22,206 nt of DNA from JAIXUI01 sp943373175 (GTDB lineage Bacteria; Bacteroidota; Bacteroidia; UBA7662; JAIXUI01): assembly GCA_943373175.1 (NCBI GenBank), contig CALSBM010000053.1:1-22206 (forward strand), given 5' to 3'. Positions within the stretch are counted from its first letter, which is position 1. Each line of letters starts with the position of its first letter. Both the position numbers and the translations under genes were made by a program. This document shows, piece after piece, positions 7,476-15,975 of the stretch. A model generated the notes under the pieces. The model did not search any database and was not told the DNA's origin. It worked only from the letters and a program-made list of their open reading frames with translations.

Positions 7476-8183
7476 TCACTCCATCGGTGGAGGTGCTATT
7501 TCAATTTCCTCCCACTTGAATGAAGATTCTGGTGCCTTGATTCTACGCCACAGGTTTCTACCGTCTATCCATAATGCATCGAAGTAAAGGGAGATGCCAT
7601 ACGCATAATAAAGACCATCAAGTTCTCCTTTAAATATTTCTGACTTGAAAACTTTTCGGTAGCCGAGTGCCGCATTAAGCCCTCCCCACCGGCAGAGTTT
7701 GAAGGAGAAATCTGCACCTAATTGCGCATGGCTCATCAGAGCAGTCTGTCGTAAAATCCCAGTTTGCGGGAAGGTTGCAGGTTTAGCGGATTCAATTTGG
7801 CCTAAGCCCCATTCAATTGGCAATTGAACCCTGAAAAAACGGGTATTCTGTAAAGTAAAAGCATAAAACAGACTAAAGAACCAAAGGTCGAAGTTCTTAA
7901 GGCTCGCGCTGTTTTCCGAATTTATGCGCCTGAGAAAACTGTTCTTATTGGTTATTGGAAGGTGATAATATCCCAATCCAAAAGCATGTTTTCCATTCAA
8001 CCTTAAACCCGCAAAGTAGCCCAGAATTTCTACCGGCTGATTCCGGACAAAAGTCTGGCGGTTATCCAATCCACCAATAAAGACCAAATCTGAAACACTG
8101 CTCGTATCTCCCAGCCAACCCGGTTGCGAATAGCCGAAAGTAGAAAAGAGCAGTGCAATAAAAAGAAACCTAACCCGCTGCAA
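7476..8183 (-). CDS. Putative small outer membrane beta-barrel protein
   Basis: The frame is open to 8378, but the upstream part overlaps the exonuclease gene and looks non-coding. I place the start at TTG 8181-8183, giving 235 aa: MQRVRFLFIALLFSTFGYSQ is a good signal peptide, with likely cleavage before or near Gln20. No ATG lies between there and residue 150. The body alternates short aromatic-rich amphipathic stretches (for example FAGLRLNGKHAFGLGYYHL, NAALGYRKVF, YYAYGISLYF), as expected for a barrel or barrel-like outer membrane protein. No family recognised. It overlaps the exonuclease stop by 14 bp, so the two are co-transcribed. An ATG further upstream (MRKPQRVF...) is possible but would put a charged extension before the signal peptide. 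Confidence 0.6.
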   Translation of the reverse strand: MQRVRFLFIALLFSTFGYSQPGWLGDTSSVSDLVFIGGLDNRQTFVRNQPVEILGYFAGLRLNGKHAFGLGYYHLPITNKNSFLRRINSENSASLKNFDLWFFSLFYAFTLQNTRFFRVQLPIEWGLGQIESAKPATFPQTGILRQTALMSHAQLGADFSFKLCRWGGLNAALGYRKVFKSEIFKGELDGLYYAYGISLYFDALWIDGRNLWRRIKAPESSFKWEEIEIAPPPME

Positions 8184-8679
8184 TCTGGTACTTTTCCAGA
8201 ATAATTTCCAGAACACGCGCTGTGGCTTTCGCATCATCATAAGCCCGATGAACACGCTCCATGGGAATTCCGAGGTCTGCGGCCAAGCTAGATAGGCCGT
8301 ACTTTTGGTGACCGGGTAAATATTTCTGCGCAAGTTTGAATGAGCAAAGTCGGCGGCTTTCAAAGATAAACCCGGCATTTCCTAATTCTCTTCGAACAAA
8401 TTCGTAGTCGAATGAAACGTTATGAGCAACAAAGTGAGCGTCTTTTAGCAAATCAAAAACATCTCCTGCAATTTCATTAAAAGACGGAGCACGTTCCAAC
8501 ATGCTGTTGGTGATGCCGGTAAGTTTCTGATAAAAATCAGTAATATGATGCCCAGGATTTACCAGAGTCTGATATTCCCGAACAATCTGATGGCCATCGT
8601 GTAGCAGGATGGCCATATCAATGATTCTTCCCTGCGGGTATTTACTTCCCGACGCTTCTATGTCAACTATTGCAAACAA
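8170..8679 (-). CDS. DEDDh 3'-5' exonuclease (DnaQ-like)
   Basis: 169 aa, one RNase T/DnaQ exonuclease domain. The metal-binding residues are complete: D6 and E8 in IVDIEASG, D91 in HNVSFDYEF, and H144 with D149 in HRAYDDA, the DEDDh pattern. Family activity is removal of nucleotides from 3' ends of DNA or RNA. Many Bacteroidota relatives carry a C-terminal GIY-YIG domain; this one stops after the exonuclease domain. It could act as a proofreading subunit for DNA polymerase III or as a general repair or RNA-trimming exonuclease. It begins just after the sdh terminator and overlaps the barrel gene at its 3' end. Confidence 0.9.
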   Translation of the reverse strand: MFAIVDIEASGSKYPQGRIIDMAILLHDGHQIVREYQTLVNPGHHITDFYQKLTGITNSMLERAPSFNEIAGDVFDLLKDAHFVAHNVSFDYEFVRRELGNAGFIFESRRLCSFKLAQKYLPGHQKYGLSSLAADLGIPMERVHRAYDDAKATARVLEIILEKYQIAAG

Positions 8680-8691
8680 CGTTCAAAAATA

Positions 8692-8719
8692 AAAAAGGCC
8701 ACGGAAATGTGGCCTTTTT
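8692..8719 (-). terminator. Rho-independent terminator after sdhB
   Basis: An 11-bp stem (AAAAAGGCCAC / GTGGCCTTTTT) with a 6-nt loop lies between the sdhB stop and the exonuclease start. On the minus strand it ends in a T-run, so it should end the sdhCAB transcript. Confidence 0.85.
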
Positions 8720-8740
8720 AGCTGAATAAGTCTATCTAAT

Positions 8741-9490
8741 TTAATTTCCGGGAAGGATGGATGCTCCCAAATATTCCCGGTTCATTCGGGCAATGTTGGC
8801 TATGGAAATGCCTTTCGGACATTCTGCTTCACAAGCGCCTGTATTGGTGCAAGAACCGAAACCTTCGGCGTCCATCTGAGCTACCATTTTTTGTACTCGT
8901 TCCCTGCGTTCTACCTGCCCCTGTGGCAATAGTGCCAACTGGCTGACTTTCGCTGAAACGAACAACATGGCAGAGCTGTTTTTACAAGTAGCAACACATG
9001 CCCCACAACCGATGCAGGCAGCAGCAGAAAACGCATTGTCCGCATCTTCCTTAGGAATTAGGATGCTGTTGGCATCTACTGCATTACCTGTATTCACAGA
9101 TACAAATCCACCAACGGCCATAATGCGGTCAAACGAAGAACGATTAACCATTAAGTCTTTCAACACCGGAAATGCTGCGGAACGCCAAGGCTCTACAACG
9201 ATAGTGTCTCCATCGTTGAATGCCCGCATGTGCAATTGACAGGTGGTAGTGCCGTCCCAAGGGCCGTGCGCACGTCCGTTAATGTACATGCTGCACATGC
9301 CACAAATACCTTCACGACAATCGTGGTCGAAAGCAACCGGCTCTTTATTTTCCGCTATCAACTGCTCGTTGAGAACGTCAAACATCTCCAAAAACGACAT
9401 GTCTTCAGAGACGTGATTCAATTGATAGGTTTCAAAACGGCCACTATCCTTACCGTTTTTCTGGCGCCAAACTTTAAGAGTAATTTTCAT
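8741..9490 (-). CDS. sdhB: Succinate dehydrogenase/fumarate reductase iron-sulfur subunit
   Basis: 249 aa. It passes electrons from the flavoprotein to the membrane quinone. The N-terminal ferredoxin domain binds [2Fe-2S] through C58, C63, C66 (CREGICGMC) and C84 (TTTCQLH). The C-terminal domain holds the other clusters through CIGCGACVATC (C159, C162, C165, C169) and CTNTGACEAECP (C214, C220, C224). All ligands are present. It is the last gene of sdhCAB, 8 bp after sdhA, and is followed by a clear terminator. The sequence style is that of the Bacteroidota/Epsilonproteobacteria type B enzymes, which use menaquinone; the physiological direction (succinate oxidation or fumarate reduction) cannot be decided. 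Confidence 0.96.
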   Translation of the reverse strand: MKITLKVWRQKNGKDSGRFETYQLNHVSEDMSFLEMFDVLNEQLIAENKEPVAFDHDCREGICGMCSMYINGRAHGPWDGTTTCQLHMRAFNDGDTIVVEPWRSAAFPVLKDLMVNRSSFDRIMAVGGFVSVNTGNAVDANSILIPKEDADNAFSAAACIGCGACVATCKNSSAMLFVSAKVSQLALLPQGQVERRERVQKMVAQMDAEGFGSCTNTGACEAECPKGISIANIARMNREYLGASILPGN

Positions 9491-9498
9491 GGAAAGGA

Positions 9499-11484
9499 TT
9501 ATTTGTAGCTGCGCTGCGTCAGTTTAATGTTATCAAATACAAGATCTTCTTTGTGGAGTGTCCACTCATAGCCTTCATGGAACTCCCATGAAGCTACATA
9601 AGCGAAGTTATCGTCATCTCGGAGTGCCTCTCCTTCTTCGGTTTGATATTCCTCGCGGAAGTGGCCGCCGCAAGACTCATTTCGGCTGAGGGCATCTATG
9701 CACATCAACTCTCCCAATTCGATAAAGTCTGCCACCCGGCAGGCTTTCTCCAACTCAGGATTCACTTCCATAGCATCTCCCGGAATTCGAACGTCATTCC
9801 AAAAATCCTCGCGCAGTTTGCGAATCTCACTAATGGCCCATTTTAAGCCTTTTTCGCTCCTCGCCATACCGCACTGATCCCACATAATCTTACCCAACGC
9901 CTTATGGAAGTAATCCACTGATTTACTTCCTTTAATGGATAACAGTTTTTCAATATCACTTTTAACCTTTTGCTCGGCCTCAACGAAAGCCGGATGATCC
10001 AAAGCAATAGGCTGTGTATTTAGTTCTTTAGCGAGGTACGCACCGATGGTGTAAGGAATCACAAAGTAGCCATCAGCAAGGCCCTGCATCAAAGCAGAAG
10101 CACCTAAGCGGTTAGCACCATGATCTGAGAAATTAGCTTCTCCCAACGCATACAACCCTTCTACAGTCGTCATCAGGTTATAATCAACCCAAAGGCCGCC
10201 CATGGTATAATGCACCGCCGGGTAAATCCGCATCGGAGTTTCATAAGGATTTTCACCGGTGATTTTCTCATACATCTCGAAAAGGTTTCCGTACTTCTCA
10301 GCTACTATCCCTTTTCCAAGTTTGATGATGGTAGCGTTATCCGGATTGGCAAGATTTAGCTTATTCGCCTCAATTTTTCCGTAACGTTCTATGGCAAAAG
10401 CATAATCCAAATAAACCGCCATTTTCGATTTTCCTACACCAAAGCCAGCGTCGCAACGCTCTTTAGCAGCACGGGAAGCAACGTCGCGCGGGACTAAGTT
10501 TCCAAAAGCAGGATAACGGCGCTCCAAGTAGTAGTCGCGATCTTCTTCAGGGATATCCACAGGCTTACGATTATCACCCGCCTTTTTCGGAACCCAGATG
10601 CGTCCGTCGTTACGCAGTGATTCTGACATCAGCGTAAGTTTAGATTGATGATCGCCGGAAACCGGGATACAAGTAGGGTGAATTTGAGTGAAGCAAGGAT
10701 TACCGAAGAATGCCCCTTTCTTATGAGCCTTCCAAGCAGCGGTTACATTGGAACCCATTGCATTAGTTGACAAGAAGAAAACGTTGCCATATCCACCAGT
10801 ACAAAGCAAAACTGAATGTCCGAAATGGCGTTCCAGCTCACCGGTAACTAAGTTTCTAGCGATAATGCCACGCGCTTTTCCGTCGATGGTCACTACGTCA
10901 AGCATTTCATGACGCGCATACATTTTAACAGAGCCGTAACCCACTTGCCGCATCAACGCGCTGTAAGCACCGAGGAGCAGTTGCTGCCCGGTTTGGCCTG
11001 CTGCATAAAACGTACGCTGAACCTGAGTTCCACCGAAAGAGCGATTGGAAAGAAGTCCGCCGTATTCACGAGCGAAAGGCACTCCTTGCGCGACGCACTG
11101 GTCAATAATACTGGCAGAAACTTCGGCCAAACGGTGAACATTGGCTTCCCTTGCGCGGTAGTCGCCCCCTTTGATAGTGTCGTAGAAGAGGCGATAGGTA
11201 GAGTCGCCGTCGTTCTGATAGTTTTTCGCTGCGTTAATTCCACCTTGAGCCGCAATGGAATGCGCTCTACGGGCAGAATCCTGAAAGCAGAACACCTTAA
11301 CTTTATATCCCAACTCAGCTAAAGTTGCTGCAGCAGAAGATCCGGCTAATCCCGAACCAACTACAATGATTTCCAGCTTTCTCTTGTTGGCCGGATTTAC
11401 TAAGGCCACGGTAGATTTAAACTGGGTCCATTTTTCTGCTATATTCCCGCCGGGAATTTTAGCATCAAGACGCGGTGATGTCAT
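9499..11484 (-). CDS. sdhA: Succinate dehydrogenase/fumarate reductase flavoprotein subunit
   Basis: 661 aa, at the long end for the family as usual in Bacteroidota. The Rossmann FAD motif GSGLAGSSAAATLAELGY starts at residue 43. HSIAAQGGINA (75-85) provides H75, equivalent to the His that binds FAD covalently. The substrate region contains FTQIHPT and the later segment DHGANRLGASALMQGLADGY. The C-terminal helical region with WDQCGMARSEKGL is complete. It oxidises succinate to fumarate (TCA cycle) on the cytosolic face of the inner membrane. It lies 14 bp after sdhC and 8 bp before sdhB on the same strand. The start at 11484 leaves a roughly 38-residue N-terminal tail before the FAD domain, common in this group. 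Confidence 0.96.
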   Translation of the reverse strand: MTSPRLDAKIPGGNIAEKWTQFKSTVALVNPANKRKLEIIVVGSGLAGSSAAATLAELGYKVKVFCFQDSARRAHSIAAQGGINAAKNYQNDGDSTYRLFYDTIKGGDYRAREANVHRLAEVSASIIDQCVAQGVPFAREYGGLLSNRSFGGTQVQRTFYAAGQTGQQLLLGAYSALMRQVGYGSVKMYARHEMLDVVTIDGKARGIIARNLVTGELERHFGHSVLLCTGGYGNVFFLSTNAMGSNVTAAWKAHKKGAFFGNPCFTQIHPTCIPVSGDHQSKLTLMSESLRNDGRIWVPKKAGDNRKPVDIPEEDRDYYLERRYPAFGNLVPRDVASRAAKERCDAGFGVGKSKMAVYLDYAFAIERYGKIEANKLNLANPDNATIIKLGKGIVAEKYGNLFEMYEKITGENPYETPMRIYPAVHYTMGGLWVDYNLMTTVEGLYALGEANFSDHGANRLGASALMQGLADGYFVIPYTIGAYLAKELNTQPIALDHPAFVEAEQKVKSDIEKLLSIKGSKSVDYFHKALGKIMWDQCGMARSEKGLKWAISEIRKLREDFWNDVRIPGDAMEVNPELEKACRVADFIELGELMCIDALSRNESCGGHFREEYQTEEGEALRDDDNFAYVASWEFHEGYEWTLHKEDLVFDNIKLTQRSYK

Positions 11485-11498
11485 ATTTCGGGTGTTTT

Positions 11499-12284
11499 TC
11501 AGCTTTTAAATAAAAAAAAGTAAAGCGGCATGGCAGCAAAACCTGCCGGAATCAAAATCGCAAATCCCCAGATGCCAATTGCACGAATGATTCCTTTGTA
11601 ATTGTCGTAGTTGATTCCAAGCGATTGAAATGCACTTTGAAACCCGTGATACAAGTGAAAGGATACGGCAAACATGGCCACGATATAGAGAAGTACCAAG
11701 CCGATGTTCTGGAAACCATCTGAAACTTCCTTATACAAGTCCTTAACAATTACAACTCGGGTGTCGGTACCTATCATATATTCCTCAATCTTCTTAGTCT
11801 GAACATGCCCTATCGGCATTGCCTCAACAGCGGTAGCTCCAGTAAAAATGTTCTCTGTGTATTTAGTATAAGGAACATTACCGAATTTATATTCAGCCCA
11901 GAAGTCGCTCATGTGCACCACAATGAAAACCAAAATCATAGTTCCTAAGATGCCCATATTGCGGGAAGTCCAGTGACTATTCGCATTAGCCTGACTCATG
12001 GCATACTTAACCGGACGCGCTTTACGGTTCCGTGCGGCAAGCCATAACCCTTTGAAGGCGTGGTATAAAATGCTGGCATACAAAAGATAAGAAGTAATTT
12101 TTATTAGCGGATTGGTAGTCATAAACACTGCATAGGTGTTGAAAGCCATGCCGGAATCGCCTTTAAATAATTGCAGATTACCAATCATGTGAATGACCAG
12201 AAACGAGCAAAGGAACAATCCTGTCAACGACATGATGACCTTTTGCCCGATAGAAGTAGTAAACAACTGGGATATTTTACTCAT
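11499..12284 (-). CDS. sdhC: Succinate dehydrogenase cytochrome b558-type membrane subunit
   Basis: 261 aa with five predicted membrane helices. This is the single-subunit, di-haem anchor of type B complex II. Probable axial haem ligands are H32 (VIHMIGNL), H75 (LYHAFKG), H124 (VVHMSDFW) and H210 or H213 (FHLYHGFQSAFQSLG). It contains the quinone site and anchors SdhAB to the inner membrane. It is the first gene of the operon, so the promoter must lie in 12285-12511. No convincing Bacteroidota promoter was seen on the minus strand there. Confidence 0.95.
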   Translation of the reverse strand: MSKISQLFTTSIGQKVIMSLTGLFLCSFLVIHMIGNLQLFKGDSGMAFNTYAVFMTTNPLIKITSYLLYASILYHAFKGLWLAARNRKARPVKYAMSQANANSHWTSRNMGILGTMILVFIVVHMSDFWAEYKFGNVPYTKYTENIFTGATAVEAMPIGHVQTKKIEEYMIGTDTRVVIVKDLYKEVSDGFQNIGLVLLYIVAMFAVSFHLYHGFQSAFQSLGINYDNYKGIIRAIGIWGFAILIPAGFAAMPLYFFLFKS

Positions 12285-12484
12285 GGGGATGGGTTAAGAT
12301 TTGACGTCGCGAAGTTAAGCCCAAATCACATTTTATAAACAGCATCCATGCGTTGGAGTTTTTTGTCCGAATACATTTAAAATCGTTCTAAATACGGATG
12401 GTATGAAACAATCCACGTGAGTATCCACTTAACCCCTGAATTTTCCGATTATCAAAATCTCAGTATAGGGATTTCGGTAGCACA

Positions 12485-12492
12485 TACATTTG
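12485..12492 (+). promoter_or_regulatory. Possible -7 promoter box before the PspC gene
   Basis: TACATTTG matches the Bacteroidota -7 consensus TAnnTTTG and lies 20 nt before the PspC start codon. No TTTG is visible at the expected -33 position, so support is partial. The rest of the 227-bp divergent gap 12285-12511 (sdhC to PspC gene) shows no gene or strong structure. Confidence 0.4.
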
Positions 12493-12511
12493 ATTAAGTT
12501 AACTTCACAAC

Positions 12512-12961
12512 ATGAACCGCAACCTATATCGCAACATGCGGGATAAGATGGTCGCCGGCGTTTGTTCCGGCCTGGCTGATTACCTCCAAACCGATGCTAC
12601 CATCGTCCGATTGGTCTTCCTTTTAGCTTTTTTGGGAGCAGGAATCGGCCCGATAGTTTACCTGATTTTGTGGGTAGTATTGCCGGTACAGTATGGAACA
12701 CCTGCCTCCAATACCGCTTACACGCCACCAGCAAGCGATTCTGCCGAACAGGCTTCCACGAATGATTCTTTTGAAACGGCTCCCAAAAAGGTTCGAACCA
12801 ACCTTATTATGGGTTTAATTCTAATTGGCATGGGAGTTTTATTCCTGATTGACAATTTAGTAAGTTTCGAATTTTTCAGTACTTACTGGCCTGTGCTACT
12901 CATTATCGCTGGTCTATCCATTCTATTTGCCAATTTCAATAAGAACAATGAACAGAAGTAG
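12512..12961 (+). CDS. PspC domain protein with LiaI/LiaF-like membrane hairpin
   Basis: 149 aa. Residues 2-60 form a PspC domain (NLYRNMRDKMVAGVCSGLADYL, one membrane span, ending LWVVLPVQ). A Pro/Ser/Thr/Ala-rich linker follows (62-92). Residues 95-140 form a second membrane module of the LiaI-LiaF-TM/DUF5668 type (GLILIGMGVLFLIDN, then STYWPVLLIIAG). PspC relatives take part in envelope stress sensing. No pspA is in the window. It is the first gene of an apparent five-gene unit and overlaps the next start by 14 bp. Confidence 0.85.
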   Translation: MNRNLYRNMRDKMVAGVCSGLADYLQTDATIVRLVFLLAFLGAGIGPIVYLILWVVLPVQYGTPASNTAYTPPASDSAEQASTNDSFETAPKKVRTNLIMGLILIGMGVLFLIDNLVSFEFFSTYWPVLLIIAGLSILFANFNKNNEQK

Positions 12962-13124
12962 AATCTTTTGGGGTGGCACTTTACTCGTATTGGGTATTCT
13001 TTTCTTGCTCGAAAACTTCAACTTGCTCCAAGTGGATGTTTTCGAGGTGATTTCCACCTACTGGCCGGTGCTTTTGATTCTTGCGGGCGCTTCACTTCTA
13101 ATTGTTAAAAAATCCAACTCATGA
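12948..13124 (+). CDS. LiaI-like small membrane protein (DUF5668-type)
   Basis: 58 aa from ATG 12948. An in-frame ATG at 12927 lies deeper inside the PspC gene and adds residues that do not fit the family. The protein is a two-helix membrane hairpin, FWGGTLLVLGILFLLENFNLL then STYWPVLLILAGASLL, nearly the same as the second half of the preceding PspC protein. Both ends overlap neighbours: 14 bp with PspC and 4 bp (ATGA at 13121-13124) with the LiaF-like gene. Probable partner of these proteins in envelope stress response; function inferred only from context. Confidence 0.75.
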   Translation: MNRSRIFWGGTLLVLGILFLLENFNLLQVDVFEVISTYWPVLLILAGASLLIVKKSNS

Positions 13125-14059
13125 AAGATCGTTCATCGTTATTCTGGGCCCTTGTACTAATTGTTCTGGGCACGATTTTCTTGTTTGAAAATCTTGATTT
13201 ACTTGATTTTAGTTTTAGTCGGCTTTGGAAATTCTGGCCATTAATTCTGATTTATCTTGGGATTAAAACCGTTTCTGGAGAATCCAAACAAGCGTCTTTG
13301 ATAACCTTTATTTTGGGATTAGTTCTTTTAGGATGGTTGGTTGCTGAAGGTTTCCGTAAGGGACCAGTGAAAGAGGGCAACATGGAAGAAGACACCGATT
13401 CCGAATCCTTTTTTGATGGAATCAACAGCGATGTTTCATTTGAACGCAGAGCAACACTTAATCCTCGTATTCAAGCTCCCGTACTTATTTTTGATTTAAA
13501 CCGTGCGGAAGGCATGTTTAAATTAAAGGAGGGCGATGAAGGAGAAATTCTTTGCAAAGCCGAAGGCAGTGATGCTTCCTTAAGTTTAGAAGAACCGGGA
13601 GACAGCTCACAAGCTTTTACGGTTTTAGGCAACACTTCAGGAAACGCCGGAGAAAATGATGCATCCATTCTTTTAGACCCTAATCGCGAGTGGGATATAG
13701 AGGGTGAGCTTGGTTACTCAGAATCAAAACTCAATTTCGGCAAGATCAAGTTACGCGCACTCAAGTTAAAATTGCTGAGAGGTGATAACAGCATTTTTAT
13801 TGGAGATTCTAAACAAGACACGCTTCGTGTATCCATTCATTCCGACAATGCCTCACTTTTGTTGAAAGTTCCTAACGATATTAGAGCAAGGGTGAACGTA
13901 GAGAAAGTAAATGGAACTCAAAATATTGAGCGATTCGATGCAAAGAAATCCGGACAGGGACAGGAACTATTCGAAACAAAACCTAAAACCCCAAGCCGAA
14001 GATTTATCGATATCCAAATAACAGGAGAAGTAAATAACCTCCGAATGGGCGTATATTAA
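13121..14059 (+). CDS. LiaF-like protein: LiaI-LiaF membrane domain plus C-terminal beta domain
   Basis: 312 aa. Residues 5-52 repeat the FWALVLIVLGTIFLFENLDLL ... FWPLILIYLG hairpin, and a third span lies at about 58-76. A charged linker (80-100, acidic) leads to a soluble beta-rich domain (about 110-312) like the C-terminal domains of LiaF and PspC-linked toast-rack proteins, where consecutive short strands carry regularly spaced hydrophobic residues. In Firmicutes LiaF restrains the LiaRS envelope stress two-component system; no histidine kinase is nearby here, so that role is not established. Coupled to the small membrane protein before it and followed after 4 bp by the deacetylase-like gene. 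Confidence 0.75.
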   Translation: MKDRSSLFWALVLIVLGTIFLFENLDLLDFSFSRLWKFWPLILIYLGIKTVSGESKQASLITFILGLVLLGWLVAEGFRKGPVKEGNMEEDTDSESFFDGINSDVSFERRATLNPRIQAPVLIFDLNRAEGMFKLKEGDEGEILCKAEGSDASLSLEEPGDSSQAFTVLGNTSGNAGENDASILLDPNREWDIEGELGYSESKLNFGKIKLRALKLKLLRGDNSIFIGDSKQDTLRVSIHSDNASLLLKVPNDIRARVNVEKVNGTQNIERFDAKKSGQGQELFETKPKTPSRRFIDIQITGEVNNLRMGVY

Positions 14060-14063
14060 CGGC

Positions 14064-15071
14064 ATGTCACGCGCCATCCTTGGCCCAAAAGCCAGCCAGC
14101 GTTTTTTGCGTGAGCTGGTTTTTTTCTTGTTATGGCTCTCCGGTTTGCCCATCATCCTTCGATGGAAGAATCGAAATAGTCCGAGAATCCTTGTTTACCA
14201 CGGGTTCTACGACGAAAATTCTACTTCTTCAGAACCAATAAACGTATGGGTACATCAGCCGATTTCCTTACTCAATAGGCAGTTAACGCATCTTAGTAAA
14301 TACTACCAATCAGTTTCTACTCAGGAAATAGAGACTTGGTTGGAAGCTAAAAAGCCGATTCATCCTCATGCTGTGGCTATCCACATTGACGATGGATTAG
14401 AAAGCGTTTTCAAGCTTGCAGCTCCATGCTTTTTACAACATCGTTGGACGTTCGACCTTGGTCTTATCAGCGGTGCTTATAGCTCGGAACGTAATGCTTC
14501 TTGGGAAGTTTGGATTGCTGCTGTAGCACAGCAAAAATTCCCCCTTGATGCCTATGGACACTATTTTCTTACTCAAGCAACCCGGTACATCCGAGCTGAT
14601 GCTAAGGAGGCGTTCAAAGTTGAAAGTGAAGCACAAAAGCACCTGCCTTCAGGATGTTCTCCTTTCGAAATTGCCACCGATATGGTTCGCATGAGTTGGC
14701 CTCAGATTATTGCTTTGCAAAAGCAAGGATTTGGCCTTATGAACCATACTTGCGGCCATGAAGTGCTCAACAAACTTAGTGATGATGAGATTGAGCATAA
14801 CTTGAAAGAAGCAAACAAGACTATTGCTGAAAAAACCGGAATAATATGCAACAACTTTGTATATCCTACAGGAGTAGTAGATACTCGAATCGCGCAGGCA
14901 GTAGCTCGTGCCGGATTTCCTTTTGCTTACTCCTTAATGAATGATATGATCAAGCCGTCACAAAACAGACAAATACTTCCTAGAATTGGGATTCCATCCG
15001 CACAAGGGTATTATGAATTTGTTTGCAGAGTTGCCGGGGTTCATGCCTTTTTCCTATCCTTGAAAAACTAA
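14064..15071 (+). CDS. Polysaccharide deacetylase-like (NodB homology) protein
   Basis: 335 aa. A hydrophobic stretch at 17-33 may anchor the protein in the membrane. The NodB-type core follows: ILVYHGF (42-48), then AIHIDDGLES (105-114) in place of the usual TFDDG, with D109 and D110 kept, and HTCGH (228-232) as the zinc-binding HxxxH pair, followed by KLSDDEIEHNL. The Asp-His-His metal set is therefore present, so hydrolysis of N-acetyl groups on an envelope polysaccharide is possible. A poorly conserved insert at about 140-205 lies between the motifs. It sits between the Psp/Lia-type genes and an FkbM methyltransferase, which suggests envelope glycan modification. Confidence 0.8.
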   Translation: MSRAILGPKASQRFLRELVFFLLWLSGLPIILRWKNRNSPRILVYHGFYDENSTSSEPINVWVHQPISLLNRQLTHLSKYYQSVSTQEIETWLEAKKPIHPHAVAIHIDDGLESVFKLAAPCFLQHRWTFDLGLISGAYSSERNASWEVWIAAVAQQKFPLDAYGHYFLTQATRYIRADAKEAFKVESEAQKHLPSGCSPFEIATDMVRMSWPQIIALQKQGFGLMNHTCGHEVLNKLSDDEIEHNLKEANKTIAEKTGIICNNFVYPTGVVDTRIAQAVARAGFPFAYSLMNDMIKPSQNRQILPRIGIPSAQGYYEFVCRVAGVHAFFLSLKN

Positions 15072-15081
15072 TCCTGAACGA

Positions 15082-15867
15082 ATGGCATTTTGGCGACTCC
15101 GTTGGACGCTCCCGCGACTATTTTCTCCAGCTTTTTACCAACGATTAAGTAAAAGCCTCCAACATCCCTCCGACTTTTATAAAGCCTTGGCAGGAACTCT
15201 TTTTACTCATCAGAAAACCAAAGATTATCGGTTGCTTTGTTTAGATGGTACCGTGATTTACATCAATCACTTTGTCTCCCTTTTCATTTTTGACGAAGTC
15301 TTCATCGATAAGTTTTACGACAAAGAACTAACATCCCAGAAACCTTTAATTGTGGATGTAGGCGGCAATCAGGGTTATTTCAGCCTGCGTTATCGGCAGC
15401 TTTATCCTCAGGCAGTTATCTATACGTTCGAACCGGATCCAACCAACTTTGACCGCCTTAATCGAAACGTTAAAGAAAGTCCTTCGGGTCATATTCATGC
15501 TTTTATGATGGGCATGGGCAATGAAACTCGTACTGAAAAACTCTTTCTTCACCCTACCAACCTCGGCGGGCACAGCATCGTTCAGGAAACCGACAATCAA
15601 CCTTTTGAAGAAATTAGGATTATTGGGATTGAAGAAGCTTTTGAAACCTATCAGTGGAAGCAAGTAGATTTGCTCAAACTCGATTGCGAAGGTGCCGAGT
15701 TTGAAATCATCATGGCACTGAACGAAACGCTGGCCAAAAAGATCCAAACTATTGTGTACGAGCCAACACCAAAACTGTATGCCTCTGAAACAACCAATGC
15801 TCATTTAAAAAAATTAGGCTTTGAAATTTCCGAGGGAATGGGAGTGTTTATAGCCAATAGGTCTTAG
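15082..15867 (+). CDS. FkbM family SAM-dependent methyltransferase
   Basis: 261 aa. SAM-binding motif I is IVDVGGNQGYFSL (90-102; most relatives have DVGANxG), followed by the acidic-end motif YTFEPDP (114-120). The family mark LLKLDCEGAEFE lies at 197-208. The N-terminal 85 residues are family-specific and may bind substrate. FkbM enzymes make O-methyl groups, often on sugars of glycans or on natural products. Given the deacetylase-like gene 10 bp upstream, a surface sugar is the best guess. Last gene of the unit that begins at 12512; no clear terminator follows, only a 6-bp hairpin at 15884-15908. Confidence 0.87.
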   Translation: MAFWRLRWTLPRLFSPAFYQRLSKSLQHPSDFYKALAGTLFTHQKTKDYRLLCLDGTVIYINHFVSLFIFDEVFIDKFYDKELTSQKPLIVDVGGNQGYFSLRYRQLYPQAVIYTFEPDPTNFDRLNRNVKESPSGHIHAFMMGMGNETRTEKLFLHPTNLGGHSIVQETDNQPFEEIRIIGIEEAFETYQWKQVDLLKLDCEGAEFEIIMALNETLAKKIQTIVYEPTPKLYASETTNAHLKKLGFEISEGMGVFIANRS

Positions 15868-15975
15868 AATCAGCATGTACAAAGGGTGTCTAAAATGAAT
15901 TAACACCCCTCGATTATTAAAGAGCAATCAACAGGCAATTATTAAAGGATTGGGTTGTAAATTAGCGAGAATACC

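Noticed and set aside
7486..7500. CTCCA/TGGAG hairpin at the convergent ABC1/barrel ends
   Set aside because: Five base pairs inside the coding end of the barrel gene, no T-run.
10909..11322. 137-codon plus-strand frame inside sdhA
   Set aside because: Lies antisense to a fully conserved part of sdhA and has no family-like sequence.
15346..15804. 152-codon minus-strand frame inside the FkbM gene
   Set aside because: Antisense shadow of a gene with intact SAM-binding motifs.
15884..15908. GGGTGT/ACACCC hairpin after the FkbM gene
   Set aside because: Only 6 bp with a 13-nt loop and no T-run; too weak to call a terminator.
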